NCBI GenBank assembly: GCA_937910785.1 | Contig: CALDLG010000169.1 | Location: forward strand, 1-32,004 | Source: an uncultured Lachnospiraceae bacterium | GTDB taxonomy: Bacteria > Bacillota > Clostridia > Lachnospirales > Lachnospiraceae | Reading direction: 5' to 3' | Length of the DNA: 32,004 bases | Part shown: piece after piece, positions 24,129 through 32,004 of the stretch | Layout of the letters: each line of letters starts with the position of its first letter | Numbering within the stretch: the first letter of the stretch is position 1 | Notes under the pieces: generated by a model | What the model was told of the DNA's origin: nothing | Database searches by the model: none | What the model saw: the letters and a program-made list of their open reading frames with translations, nothing else | Translations under genes and position numbers: made by a program

Positions 24129-24347
24129 TTAGTCAAAATCAAATTTCGTAAACCGCTTCATCGCATCCTTATACCGGAACCTTACCAGTTCGTTTTTCTC
24201 CAGAACATCCTCCTCCGTTCCCACATACTGACAACGGATACAGTGATATTCCTTTTTATCCTTATCATAAAACATATCGATATCCAGATCTCTCATAAAA
24301 CAGGAGGGACATCTGTAATTTAATTTGCCTTTGCCAGATTGAGCCAT
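24129..24347 (-). CDS. Small zinc-ribbon protein, 72 residues
   Basis: This is a 72-residue protein with two CxxC pairs, Cys13/Cys16 (CPSC) and Cys36/Cys39 (CIRC), spaced as in a treble or ribbon zinc site. A charged helical tail follows (EEDVLEKNELVRFRYKDAMKRF). Its ATG at 24347 follows AGGAGG and lies inside the 3' end of the 613-residue gene, a 28-base overlap that implies coupled translation. Function is unknown; zinc-ribbon proteins of this size may bind nucleic acid or act as partner subunits. Its stop codon abuts the GH53 fragment, so the downstream boundary may be a deletion junction. Confidence 0.8.
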   Translation of the reverse strand: MAQSGKGKLNYRCPSCFMRDLDIDMFYDKDKKEYHCIRCQYVGTEEDVLEKNELVRFRYKDAMKRFTKFDFD

Positions 24348-26161
24348 GTCGCAAATACCTCCTTATCTTTCAGTTTCGCCGTATATCCCAGTGTAAACAT
24401 CGGAGAGAAGGCATAGCCTTCTTTAATATATCCGACAGCGTCCTTCCTCTCACAGCTTAAAGAAACTCTCGTCTCGATTTCGGGAATGACGGAAACGACC
24501 TCCTTCGCGCCCTCCATCTGTTCCTCGCGGCATTTATACGCATATCGGATCTCTTTGCTTTCCGCATCGCCCAGACAGGTCAGCGTGATGTTGCTCATAT
24601 CCTCGGAATACTCCGTCGTGCCGTAGCAGGCAACCATATATTCATTGATCTCCACTTCCGCATCCGGATCGCTCATTTCCAGAATATTCCGTTCGATTTT
24701 CACATGAGAGCTTCCCTCTTCAAAGTAAATCTTCGTCTGCAGTTTTACGGTCAGATCGAAGAATTCAATATCCACCGGATCAAGCGTCAGAATTCTGGTC
24801 TTTCCTTCCTGTGAAAAATGCGCCTTCGTTCTGCACAGGCACAGATCCACTTCCTCTCCTTTGTAAGTCAGCTTCGCGCTTCTGACGGTTCCTTCCCCCG
24901 CATAATGGGTAAAGTAGCCGGCCCTGTACTTCTCCTGAATCAAAAACGGATAAGAGGCATCCGTGATGTGCTTCGTGCCGATTCCTACCGGCCATTCCAG
25001 CTTCGCCGCATAAGGTCTTAAATCGACGATGGCGCCGCCCTGATCCATGTTCACGCACACTCTCATGAACGGATCACAATACCAGAATAACTGTTTATCC
25101 GAGCCGTACAGAATATCTCTCCAGAGCGCGCATTCCGGCTCCGTCAGCGTCTTTTTCCGACGATAATAATCGGCGAATTCCGCCATCGTCATATCGCTTA
25201 ACTTTCCTTCTTTTTTCAACTGTCCATAATAAGCCATGCCGTCCTCATAAGATTTTAAAAGCAGCTCATAAGGCGCTTCCCACCGGCCCATCTTATTCAT
25301 CCAGCCGGGTCCGACGAACATCATGTTATAAGCATAACCATTGTTATATTTCGCCAGATCGCGGTACTGATCGATCAGATTGTACAGGTATGGAAACTCC
25401 CATGTTTTGGAATCATAGCTCATGCTGCGCAGCACGTTCTGCGGATGGGTTCCGAAATTGGAGCCGTTCCCGTCATAACAGGCGATCAGATCTCTCGAAA
25501 GATGCGGTATCGCCACGATGCCGCTGTCTTCTTCTTCATTCGCGGCCGGCGCATGCACATTCTGTCTGCTCGGAATCCAGGGTGCCCAGGGACCGCCGTC
25601 CATAAAGGTATACCAGGAATTGTTGCATGTATGGTATGCCTTCGGCCCCTCTTCCCAACAGGTAGCGACCGCACATTTCACCATCGGATATTTTTCCCTG
25701 ATATAATTCACCAGATCGGCATCCATGTAATAAGACCCCGTCGATTCCGGATAAAAGCCGAAACGATCATGAAATTTGCCGAATACGTCATCGACGATAG
25801 ACTTCTTGTCTTCCATCGAAAACATCCAGATACAGAAATCCTTGGTCTTGTATTTCTCACGGAATTCCGTACAGGGCAGTCCGAGAAGGGACAGCGCAAT
25901 TTCATCCCCGTATTTCTCATGATCCGCCTTCGCAAGCTCCACCGCCTCGTCATTAAATAACGACGCATAAGTCATCTGAATCGTTGTTTTCAGACCGTTT
26001 TTATGCGCAATCGCCTGCTGCGTCTTAAAAATGTCAAGAGATTCCGTCAGCAGCGCCTTTCTGCCGATATCCTCCTCTTTTCCATGCCCGGTCACCTTCT
26101 CCGCATATTCGGGAACCATCTCCGGACGATGGATGATGTTCACAATAAACTGATTGTCCAT
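24320..26161 (-). CDS. Unassigned 613-residue protein, probable carbohydrate-active enzyme
   Basis: I do not recognise this protein with confidence. It has no signal peptide. The N-terminal 350 residues look like a barrel enzyme: IIHRPEMVPEYAEKVTG, then GFYPESTGSYYMDADLVNYI at about 135-155, where the YPES-x-G-x-Y-x-DAD pattern recalls polysaccharide-deacetylase-like or GH57/GH38-like barrels. WAPWIPSRQNVHAPA and IPHLSRDLIACYDG follow. The last 250 residues are beta-rich, as in many glycosidase accessory domains. A relation to DUF3863 proteins is possible but unchecked. It has a strong promoter (26230-26258) with a LacI operator just downstream (26197-26216) that is almost identical to the one at the GH42 gene, so it belongs to the same sugar response. 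It starts at 26161 behind GGAGG and overlaps the zinc-ribbon gene. Confidence 0.82.
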   Translation of the reverse strand: MDNQFIVNIIHRPEMVPEYAEKVTGHGKEEDIGRKALLTESLDIFKTQQAIAHKNGLKTTIQMTYASLFNDEAVELAKADHEKYGDEIALSLLGLPCTEFREKYKTKDFCIWMFSMEDKKSIVDDVFGKFHDRFGFYPESTGSYYMDADLVNYIREKYPMVKCAVATCWEEGPKAYHTCNNSWYTFMDGGPWAPWIPSRQNVHAPAANEEEDSGIVAIPHLSRDLIACYDGNGSNFGTHPQNVLRSMSYDSKTWEFPYLYNLIDQYRDLAKYNNGYAYNMMFVGPGWMNKMGRWEAPYELLLKSYEDGMAYYGQLKKEGKLSDMTMAEFADYYRRKKTLTEPECALWRDILYGSDKQLFWYCDPFMRVCVNMDQGGAIVDLRPYAAKLEWPVGIGTKHITDASYPFLIQEKYRAGYFTHYAGEGTVRSAKLTYKGEEVDLCLCRTKAHFSQEGKTRILTLDPVDIEFFDLTVKLQTKIYFEEGSSHVKIERNILEMSDPDAEVEINEYMVACYGTTEYSEDMSNITLTCLGDAESKEIRYAYKCREEQMEGAKEVVSVIPEIETRVSLSCERKDAVGYIKEGYAFSPMFTLGYTAKLKDKEVFATWLNLAKAN

Positions 26162-26196
26162 AGTAACCCTCCGTATCGTTTTTCCTTATTTTTACT

Positions 26197-26216
26197 GGTG
26201 CGCAATCGGTTGTTCA
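26197..26216. promoter_or_regulatory. LacI-type operator before the 613-residue gene
   Basis: The 20-base site GGTGCGCAATCGGTTGTTCA differs by one base from the site at 27594-27613 near the GH42 gene. It lies 13 bases after the -10 box of the leftward promoter, a classic position for repression. The pseudo-symmetric centre around CAAxCGGTTG is typical of LacI-family operators. The natural binder is the LacI protein encoded between the two sites. Confidence 0.8.
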
Positions 26217-26229
26217 ATAATATAAAATC

Positions 26230-26258
26230 AGGATAACAAAGTGACGCTCTGTTGTCAA
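26230..26258 (-). promoter_or_regulatory. Promoter of the 613-residue gene
   Basis: On the minus strand TTGACA (26253-26258) and TATCCT (26230-26235) are exactly 17 bases apart. The start codon is about 70 bases downstream and the LacI operator lies between. Confidence 0.75.
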
Positions 26259-26305
26259 TGTATATATTTGACTATTTCCTGCCAGATGGTTTATCTATTT
26301 TGCAC

Positions 26306-26324
26306 AAAAAAGCGCGGCTTGTGC
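26306..26324 (-). terminator. Weak terminator after the galactoside LacI gene
   Basis: On the minus strand AAGC-CGC-GCTT is followed by a run of T (complement of 26306-26311). A larger pairing of GCACAA (26302-26307) with TTGTGC (26319-26324) competes with it. The stem is short, so termination may be partial. Confidence 0.35.
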
Positions 26325-26404
26325 CATTCGTTCCCGGCAGCAGGCGAGTGATGTGCAATTCCTTTGGAGGCGTGCTTTTGCAGAAGCTGTACATCGCCTT
26401 TACG

Positions 26405-27439
26405 TCATCCGGTTCCTTCCGTCGATTCCCGCATGGAAATCCGGTAGCCCAGCAGGGATTTTCCCGGCACCTTTTCTCCGTCGATCATTTTGAGGAGCGT
26501 CCTGCAGGTCATCTTTCCGAGTTCTTCGATATCGAACCGGACAGAAGTGACGGAAGGGATATGATTCTCCAGAAATGAGCTGTTATAAAAGGATGCGATT
26601 TTCACCTGTTCGGGCACCTTTATTTTTTTCTGCCGCAGGATATTCAGTACACTGCCGCACAGATAATCATCTGTGGAAATAATACATTCCACCTTTTCCA
26701 GCAGCAGCTTCTCTATCGTTTCCTCTAATATCTTTAAATCCTCCATATCAGAAAAAACATAACTTTCAGGCTTCAGGATTCCCTTTTCCCTGCCGGACTG
26801 ACAGGCATCGAGAAACCCCTGCACTCTGCACCTGTTCACCATATGCGTCCGGTTTCCGCCGATCAGCGCAATCTTTTCCACGCCCTGCAACAGAATCGCC
26901 TCCGTCAGTTCCCGGCAGGCATTCCGGTGGTCATTATCAATCCATACCACCGATTCATCCTCCGTACAGCCGATCGCTACGAAGGGAATTCCCGTTTCTT
27001 TCAGGTATTCCGCGGGCGCATCCTTTACAAGCGTCCGGGTCAATATAAATCCGTCCACCTTGTGATTGACGACGACCCTCTGCAGTCGTGAAATATCGTC
27101 TGCCGTAACGATGGAAACCAGTACGTCATAATCCATAGATGACGCTATTTTACTGATACCGAGCATACAGTTCTGAAAAAAAGGAAGCTCTACAATATTA
27201 TAATCTCCCGGTATCACCAGTCCGATATTATAAGTCCGCGACTGCGCCAGCCCCTTTGCAATCACATTGGGCCTGTAATTGTGCGCTTTGATGTACGAAA
27301 GAACCCTTGCGCGCGTCTCCTCCCCGATGCGTCCTTTCCCGGAAATGGCACGGGATACGGTTGTCTTGGAGACTCCCAGCGCATCCGCAATATCGTTGAT
27401 CGTCAGATTTTTATCTTCTGCCTTTTTATCTTCTGCCAT
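26405..27439 (-). CDS. LacI-family regulator of the galactoside regulon
   Basis: This is a 344-residue regulator. The helix-turn-helix is LTINDIADALGVSKTTVSRAISG at about residues 12-34, with the hinge NYRPNVIAKGLAQSRTYNIG. The sensor domain follows with VDGFILTRT, IALIGGN and the C-terminal IPSVTSVRFDIEELGKM. It is preceded by GGAAGGAAGG at the ATG. It sits between the 613-residue gene and the GH42 gene, and both of those carry the same operator near their transcription starts, so it probably represses both until a galactoside inducer binds. Its inducer cannot be read from sequence. Confidence 0.94.
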   Translation of the reverse strand: MAEDKKAEDKNLTINDIADALGVSKTTVSRAISGKGRIGEETRARVLSYIKAHNYRPNVIAKGLAQSRTYNIGLVIPGDYNIVELPFFQNCMLGISKIASSMDYDVLVSIVTADDISRLQRVVVNHKVDGFILTRTLVKDAPAEYLKETGIPFVAIGCTEDESVVWIDNDHRNACRELTEAILLQGVEKIALIGGNRTHMVNRCRVQGFLDACQSGREKGILKPESYVFSDMEDLKILEETIEKLLLEKVECIISTDDYLCGSVLNILRQKKIKVPEQVKIASFYNSSFLENHIPSVTSVRFDIEELGKMTCRTLLKMIDGEKVPGKSLLGYRISMRESTEGTG

Positions 27440-27499
27440 GGAAATCCTTCCTTCCGTCCTGCCCTGCTTGTCGGGCTCAGGCGCCGTATTCTCTGTCGC

Positions 27500-27528
27500 T
27501 TATAACATATCATTCCGCTTCCGCACAA
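27500..27528 (-). promoter_or_regulatory. Possible promoter of the galactoside LacI gene
   Basis: On the minus strand TTGTGC (27523-27528) and TTATAA (27500-27505) are 17 bases apart, about 60 bases upstream of the LacI start. The match to consensus is moderate. No copy of the 20-base operator overlaps it. Confidence 0.4.
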
Positions 27529-27554
27529 TATAATACCCCAAAAAATGGATTTTC

Positions 27555-27583
27555 TTTACCTTTTTCCGTTTTCATGGTACAAT
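27555..27583 (+). promoter_or_regulatory. Promoter of the GH42 gene
   Basis: TTTACC (27555-27560), a 17-base spacer and TACAAT (27578-27583) precede the LacI operator by ten bases. The GH42 start codon is about 100 bases downstream, behind GGGGG. Confidence 0.62.
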
Positions 27584-27593
27584 CTTTTCATAC

Positions 27594-27613
27594 GGTGCGC
27601 AAACGGTTGTTCA
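27594..27613. promoter_or_regulatory. LacI-type operator before the GH42 gene
   Basis: The site GGTGCGCAAACGGTTGTTCA matches the one at 26197-26216 in 19 of 20 bases. It begins ten bases after the -10 box, so a bound repressor would cover the transcription start. The same element at two separate promoters around one LacI gene strongly suggests a small regulon. Confidence 0.82.
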
Positions 27614-27681
27614 TTCATAGCGTACCAAATGAACGGTAATACTGCAATAGTGGATATGCACAATTTAAACGGGGGTTTTTT

Positions 27682-29799
27682 ATGAAAACGGACAAACTAC
27701 TATTCGGGGCAGCTTATTATGACGAATATCTGCCGTATGACAGAATCGAAACGGATATGGAAATGATGAAAAAGGCGCACATCAATGTCATCCGCATCGC
27801 GGAATCCACATGGAGCACCTGGGAGCCGCAGGACAATGTATTCGATTTCACGCACCTTCACCGCATGCTGAAGGCTGCCGGAAAGCATGGCATTCAGGTT
27901 ATTGTGGGCACTCCCACCTATGCGGTTCCGGCATGGCTTGCCGCCAGATATCCCGATATTCTGACCCGAACGCATGACGGTCAGGAGCGCTACGGCCGAA
28001 GACAGAACATGGACATTACGCATCCCATGTATTTGAAACACGCGGAACGCATCATTCGAAAACTGATGGAAGAAGTGAAGCCCTATAAGCATGTCATCGG
28101 TTTTCAGCTGGACAATGAAACCAAATCCTATGATACCTGCAGCGTCTGTGCACAGGCAAAGTTTCACGAATACCTGAAAGAGCTCTTTCACGGTGATCTG
28201 AATGCCCTGAATCATGAATTTGGATTGGACTACTGGAGCAACCGCATCGATTCCTGGGAAGATTTTCCTGATGTCCGCGGCACGATCAACGGCAGCCTCG
28301 GCGCAGAATACCAGAAATTTCAGAGAAAGCTGGTGACGGATTTTCTGAGCTGGCAGAGCGGAATCGTAAAGGAATATGCCCGCCCGGACCAGTTCATTAC
28401 GCAGAATTTCGACTATGACTGGCGTGGATTTTCCTACGGCTTACAGCCGGAAGTCGATCAGTGGAAGGCAGGATGCGCCGTCACGATTGCAGGCTTCGAT
28501 ATCTACCATCCTTCCGCACAGGATCTGACCGGTAAGGAAATCTCCTTCGGCGGAGCGATTGCCCGTTCCGTCAAAAAGGACAACTACCTGATTCTGGAAA
28601 CCGAGGCACAGGGCAATCACGGCTGGCTCTCCTATCCCGGTCAGCTCCGCTTACAGGCCTTCAGCCATCTTGCCTCCGGCTCAAACTCCGTCATGTACTG
28701 GCACTGGCATTCGATTCATAACGCGATCGAATCCTACTGGAAGGGCATTCTCAGCCACAATCTGAAGGAAAACGCCACATACCGGGAAGTATGCCGCATC
28801 GGGGAAGATTTCGAATGCTTCGGCGCTCATCTGAAAAACCTGCAAAAAAAAGCGCCCGCCGCCATCCTGCTTTCCAACGAAGCGCTTACCGGGCTTACAT
28901 GGTTCAAAATCCACGAAAGCCTGAAATATAACGATATTGTCCGGTGGATTTATGATGCTCTTTATGAGCTGAATATCGAATGTGATGTGCTCAGCTGTTA
29001 TGATATTGACCAATTCAGTCAGTATGAATTGCTCATTACACCAGCCCTGTACAGCGCATCCGATACGGTCATCGACGCCCTGCGCGCCTATGTGGAACAG
29101 GGCGGCCATCTTTTCTCCACCTTTAAAACGGCCTTCTGTGACCCGATGTTAAAAATTTATGCCGATGACCAGCCGCATCATCTGACGGATGTCTTCGGCA
29201 TGACCTATGATCAGTTTACCGATGCGGTCAATGTGGGACTGCGGGAAATCTCCTTTGCACCGTCAGAAAATAGCCATGAAAAAGCCGACGGCCTGTACGA
29301 AGCTGAAGACACACGGGGTTCCGGCAGCATCTGTGATTCTGACGATGCCGCATCCGACTCCTGTGTTCGCCGCTGGATGGAGCTTTTACAGCCCGATACC
29401 GCCGAAACGCTCGCTTTCTATAAACATCCCCACTGGGGAAGCTATGCCGCTGTCACATACAATCACTTCGGACAGGGAACCGCGGCTTACGCAGGCTGCT
29501 ATTTTGATCAGCCCCTTTTAAAGGACCTGCTGCGTTTCCTCTGCGGGGACGCCGGCATCACAATCCCGGAAGCGGAATTTCCCGTCATTATCAAACGAGG
29601 AATTAATGATGCCGGGAGGGAGATCATTTACCTCTTCAATTATTCGGACGATATACAGCATGTGATCTGGCACGGTCAGGACTGCTCCCTGTTAATCGCA
29701 TCGAAGACGACGACAGATGAAATCATACGGGAGGGCAGCACAATTTGTCTGCCGGGATGGGACTTCGTCGTGCTGGAAAGCGTATCGCAGGGCAGATAA
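27682..29799 (+). CDS. Beta-galactosidase, GH42 family
   Basis: This is a 705-residue cytoplasmic enzyme without a signal peptide that should release galactose from short beta-galactosides. The barrel starts FGAAYYDEYLPYDRIETDMEMM, then IAESTWSTWEP. The acid/base is Glu146 in GFQLDNET and the nucleophile is most likely Glu306 in YLILETEAQGNHGW. The trimerisation-type domain follows from about residue 390 and a short C-terminal beta domain ends the chain, as usual for GH42. Only one CxxC (CSVC) is visible, so the family's full zinc site may be absent. It is a one-gene unit with a LacI operator at its start. The GH53 galactanase remnant nearby suggests that galactan-derived oligosaccharides were once the shared substrate. 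Confidence 0.94.
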   Translation: MKTDKLLFGAAYYDEYLPYDRIETDMEMMKKAHINVIRIAESTWSTWEPQDNVFDFTHLHRMLKAAGKHGIQVIVGTPTYAVPAWLAARYPDILTRTHDGQERYGRRQNMDITHPMYLKHAERIIRKLMEEVKPYKHVIGFQLDNETKSYDTCSVCAQAKFHEYLKELFHGDLNALNHEFGLDYWSNRIDSWEDFPDVRGTINGSLGAEYQKFQRKLVTDFLSWQSGIVKEYARPDQFITQNFDYDWRGFSYGLQPEVDQWKAGCAVTIAGFDIYHPSAQDLTGKEISFGGAIARSVKKDNYLILETEAQGNHGWLSYPGQLRLQAFSHLASGSNSVMYWHWHSIHNAIESYWKGILSHNLKENATYREVCRIGEDFECFGAHLKNLQKKAPAAILLSNEALTGLTWFKIHESLKYNDIVRWIYDALYELNIECDVLSCYDIDQFSQYELLITPALYSASDTVIDALRAYVEQGGHLFSTFKTAFCDPMLKIYADDQPHHLTDVFGMTYDQFTDAVNVGLREISFAPSENSHEKADGLYEAEDTRGSGSICDSDDAASDSCVRRWMELLQPDTAETLAFYKHPHWGSYAAVTYNHFGQGTAAYAGCYFDQPLLKDLLRFLCGDAGITIPEAEFPVIIKRGINDAGREIIYLFNYSDDIQHVIWHGQDCSLLIASKTTTDEIIREGSTICLPGWDFVVLESVSQGR

Positions 29800-29851
29800 A
29801 TTATAAAATATATCGCAGGATATCGGAAACTCATTTCCCTGATATCCTGCG
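29798..29851 (-). terminator. Terminator hairpin between the GH42 and NADAR genes
   Basis: An 11-bp perfect stem pairs 29814-29824 with 29841-29851. On the minus strand a U-rich tract follows (complement of 29798-29813), so it should end transcription from the NADAR side. On the plus strand no T run follows and it would act weakly for GH42. Confidence 0.62.
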
Positions 29852-29953
29852 CCGGACGGATCAGCCGCCTGCCTGCCGCGGCACCTCCTTCTGTCTCCCT
29901 GTTCATCCGATAAGACCGGTAACCCGGCTCTTCCTTCGCTCCTGATGCCTGCC

Positions 29954-30451
29954 CTACAGAATCCGGAAATCCTGCGCCAGCTCCGCTCGCACACTCATCA
30001 GGGAAAATCCCAGCAAATTCTGTCCCTGCCACTGTGCCCTGTCAAAGCGCCTTTCGTCTTTCATCGACAGCCCGATTCCCCAGATTTTGTCCTGTACCGC
30101 ACATTCCGCCAGAAGATGATGCTTTGTGGCAAGAAGCTCCTTTTTCAGTGCTTCGTTCTGACTGAATTTTTCAAACAGACCCTGATATACGATAATCTGC
30201 CGCAGACCATTCCATATCAGATCATCATACCCTTTTACCGCGCGCCCGAACGCCTTGATTTTCCCGACATCGGAAGTCTCCAGAATCTGCCGGGCGATCT
30301 CATCATCACCAAATAATACCGCTTTCTGGTACATCATATACTGTTCCATAGAGGAATAGGTCACCCCGCCCACTTCAAACTCCGATAAATACCAGTTGCT
30401 CAGATAACCGTTGATTTCCTCCGGATTATGAAAACAGATCACATCTCTCAT
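29954..30451 (-). CDS. NADAR-family protein (YbiA-like)
   Basis: This is a 165-residue protein of the NADAR/YbiA family. Family members have been described as N-glycosidases acting on riboflavin-pathway intermediates, and relatives remove ADP-ribose marks. The signatures are ICFHNPEEINGYLSNWYLSEF, then GVTYSSMEQYMMYQKAVLFGD at about residues 29-49, GRAVKGYDDLIWNGLRQ, and the late AECAVQDKIWGIGLSM, all in normal order. The start codon immediately follows the stop of the AI-2E-family gene (TAAATG), so the two are one operon. The link between them may be simply co-transcription. The precise substrate is not readable. Confidence 0.9.
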   Translation of the reverse strand: MRDVICFHNPEEINGYLSNWYLSEFEVGGVTYSSMEQYMMYQKAVLFGDDEIARQILETSDVGKIKAFGRAVKGYDDLIWNGLRQIIVYQGLFEKFSQNEALKKELLATKHHLLAECAVQDKIWGIGLSMKDERRFDRAQWQGQNLLGFSLMSVRAELAQDFRIL

Positions 30452-31606
30452 TTACTTTACCGCCCCTTTCTTTTTCTGCCTGTTCTTCTCATTCACATCC
30501 TCCCGTATCAGCGCATAGATCGTCGACACAATCGGGATAAAGATCAGCATGCCCACGATTCCCATCAGGCTGCCGCCGACCGTCACAGCCGCCAGTACCC
30601 ATATGGAAGGCAGTCCCACCGAATTCCCCACTACATGAGGATAAATCAGATTTCCCTCTATCTGCTGCAGCACGATAAAAAGAATCAGAAACCAGATCGC
30701 TTTCACCGGATCATCGACCATAATCAGAAAAGCACCCACAAAACATCCGATAAAGGCCCCGACAATCGGTATCAGCGCCGTAAATGCGATCAGAACGCCC
30801 ACCATGACCGCATAGGGAAAGCCGAAAAGCGCCATGGAAACGACGAACATCGCCCCCAGAATCACTGCTTCCATACACTGCCCCGTAATAAAACTGTTAA
30901 AATTCTTTCCGGCCAGAGACACGATTTCAAGTATCCTGTCATATGCCTTCTGCGGACAGTATGCATGAAGCGCCCGTTTAAACTGATCGCCCAGCTTTTC
31001 TTTCTGCGCCAGTATGTAAAAAGAAAATACGAGCGCCACAAAAATATTTACGACTCCTCCGATAATCGTAGAAGCTACCGTAACCGTAGAGCTCACCACA
31101 CTGCCGAGCCCGTTCTTCATAAAATCGATTACGGTATCCACAAGCGAATTCCAGTTCATCTTCGAGGGCTCAAATTCCTCCAGCATGGCCAGCAGCTGCG
31201 GCTGTGCCGCAAACAGCTCTTCCAGCCAGATCTGAGCATCGGTCAGAAACTGCGGTATCTTATTTCCCAGCTCTATCATCGTCTTCGTCACCTGTGGAAT
31301 CACCGTAACCGTAACGATTACGACAATCAGTATCACCGCCGCAAAAGACAGGAAAATACTCACCGGCCGCTTTATTTTCTCCACCTTCGGATTTTTCGTT
31401 CTTGAAAACAGTCCCTTTTCAATCGCCTTCATCGGAATATTCAATACAAAGGCGATCGCCGCGCCGTACAGAAACGGACGGATTATTCCGAGAAGGAAGA
31501 AAAAGCCGATCAGCAGGACATCCATTTTCACGACCGCCAGACATACCGCCGCCGTAAAAAGAATCAATCCTCTGATTTTTTTCAGATTTCCTTTGTTTAA
31601 ATCCAT
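30452..31606 (-). CDS. AI-2E-family (PerM/UPF0118) membrane transporter
   Basis: This is a 384-residue inner-membrane protein with about eight helices. The N-terminal helices are followed by a soluble segment (about residues 100-170, VIPQVTKTMIELGNKIPQFL). The family-specific C-terminal part contains GFPYAVMVGVLIAFTALIPIVGAFIG and then LQQIEGNLIYPHVVGNSVGLPSIWVL. The family includes TqsA and sodium/proton antiporters; a substrate cannot be assigned. The ATG at 31606 follows AGGAGGG with eight bases between. A GTG two codons earlier is too close to that site. It is the first gene of a pair with the NADAR protein. Confidence 0.93.
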   Translation of the reverse strand: MDLNKGNLKKIRGLILFTAAVCLAVVKMDVLLIGFFFLLGIIRPFLYGAAIAFVLNIPMKAIEKGLFSRTKNPKVEKIKRPVSIFLSFAAVILIVVIVTVTVIPQVTKTMIELGNKIPQFLTDAQIWLEELFAAQPQLLAMLEEFEPSKMNWNSLVDTVIDFMKNGLGSVVSSTVTVASTIIGGVVNIFVALVFSFYILAQKEKLGDQFKRALHAYCPQKAYDRILEIVSLAGKNFNSFITGQCMEAVILGAMFVVSMALFGFPYAVMVGVLIAFTALIPIVGAFIGCFVGAFLIMVDDPVKAIWFLILFIVLQQIEGNLIYPHVVGNSVGLPSIWVLAAVTVGGSLMGIVGMLIFIPIVSTIYALIREDVNEKNRQKKKGAVK

Positions 31607-32004
31607 TCTCACACCCTCCTGCGCAACATGACGTCATATAAAACGCTTTTTCTTAGAAATAATTTCCTTTTACACCATATAAAAACAGTATACACGAAAA
31701 CTGTCTCTGCCACAGTAAAATTTTTATAAAATAATCCCCGGTGCTGCTATGATTCTCCGGACAGCTGCACGAAAGCATTTCGAAGATTTCAGGCGTTACG
31801 CCTTCCAGACACAACCGCATGACAGAAGAAAAAATCGAGAACTTCCCTTGCATGAACAAAGCAGTTTTCTATCAGGGTTCAGGTGTCAAAAGGTGCGCTG
31901 AATAAACTGTAAAGGCAGATTGCACAAGATATTCCCGCAGCTGTCTTGCGCAGGAATATGAGATTTTCTTAATATTCTGTTCAAGACCTGGCAATTTCGG
32001 GACA
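31607..32004. other. Right-edge gene-free region
   Basis: These 398 bases contain no credible gene. A minus-strand TATACT at 31687-31692 may be the -10 box of the AI-2E gene promoter, but no good -35 box is seen. An 11-base palindrome GGCGTTACGCC lies at 31792-31802. A two-part stem (31929-31939 with 31947-31959, with a two-base bulge) is followed by a moderately T-rich plus-strand stretch. Its purpose is unclear, perhaps a terminator or part of a structured RNA extending past the edge. Confidence 0.4.

Noticed and set aside
23807..24142. Open frame of 111 codons on the minus strand between LacI and the zinc-ribbon gene
   Set aside because: It begins with a weak TTG inside the zinc-ribbon gene, overlaps the LacI 3' end, and only parts of it resemble GH53. 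The motifs jump between frames, so it is a decayed fragment and not a gene.
26260..26404. Read-through extension of the galactoside LacI gene (38 open codons after its stop)
   Set aside because: The protein is already full length and ends normally. The extension has no family-like sequence, so openness is likely chance.
30428..31405. 325-codon plus-strand open frame opposite the AI-2E-family gene
   Set aside because: Composition dominated by His/Arg/Tyr/Gln is typical of the complement of a membrane-protein gene.

Overview
The window looks like a chromosomal segment of a gut-type Firmicute of class Clostridia, most likely family Lachnospiraceae. I infer this from moderate GC with strong AGGAGG ribosome sites, the single-chain 1,266-residue PurL, split sugar ABC operons without an ATPase gene, and the mix of LacI, AraC and TetR regulators beside glycan enzymes. 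The genus cannot be fixed from the sequence alone. No rRNA, tRNA, IS element, CRISPR array or phage gene was seen.

Layout. (1) 1-7216: a locus for host-type galacto-N-biose/lacto-N-biose, read leftwards: solute-binding lipoprotein, two permeases, a 54-residue membrane peptide, GH112 phosphorylase and the start of a NahK-like sugar kinase that runs off the left edge. A divergent AraC regulator faces it. (2) 7280-12237: purL with a TetR regulator and an unassigned small protein upstream on the same strand. (3) 12449-14707: a 752-residue protein with an N-terminal cyclic-nucleotide-binding-like domain and a long C-terminal part I cannot assign. (4) 14798-16129: an OFA-type MFS transporter. (5) About 16326-16515: a gene-free stretch holding a consensus promoter, stem-loops and a terminator, read as a probable small noncoding RNA. 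(6) 16609-23882: a maltodextrin locus (GH13 lipoprotein, MalG- and MalF-like permeases, binding lipoprotein) with a divergent LacI regulator. (7) 23875-29799: a galactoside regulon with a decayed GH53 galactanase fragment, a small zinc-ribbon protein, an unassigned 613-residue protein, a LacI regulator and a GH42 beta-galactosidase. Near-identical operators lie just downstream of the promoters of the 613-residue gene and the GH42 gene. (8) 29954-31606: a NADAR-family protein and an AI-2E-family membrane protein in a tight pair.

How the parts work together. Three carbohydrate modules sit close to one another (mucin or milk-type GNB/LNB, starch oligosaccharides, galactosides), each with its own regulator. 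Both ABC operons carry a factor-independent terminator hairpin directly after the binding-protein gene, which should make far more binding protein than permease. The less ordinary content is the candidate noncoding RNA, the GH53 remnant that conventional gene calling would miss, the two matching LacI operators that tie an unknown enzyme to a beta-galactosidase, and the large cyclic-nucleotide-binding-like protein.
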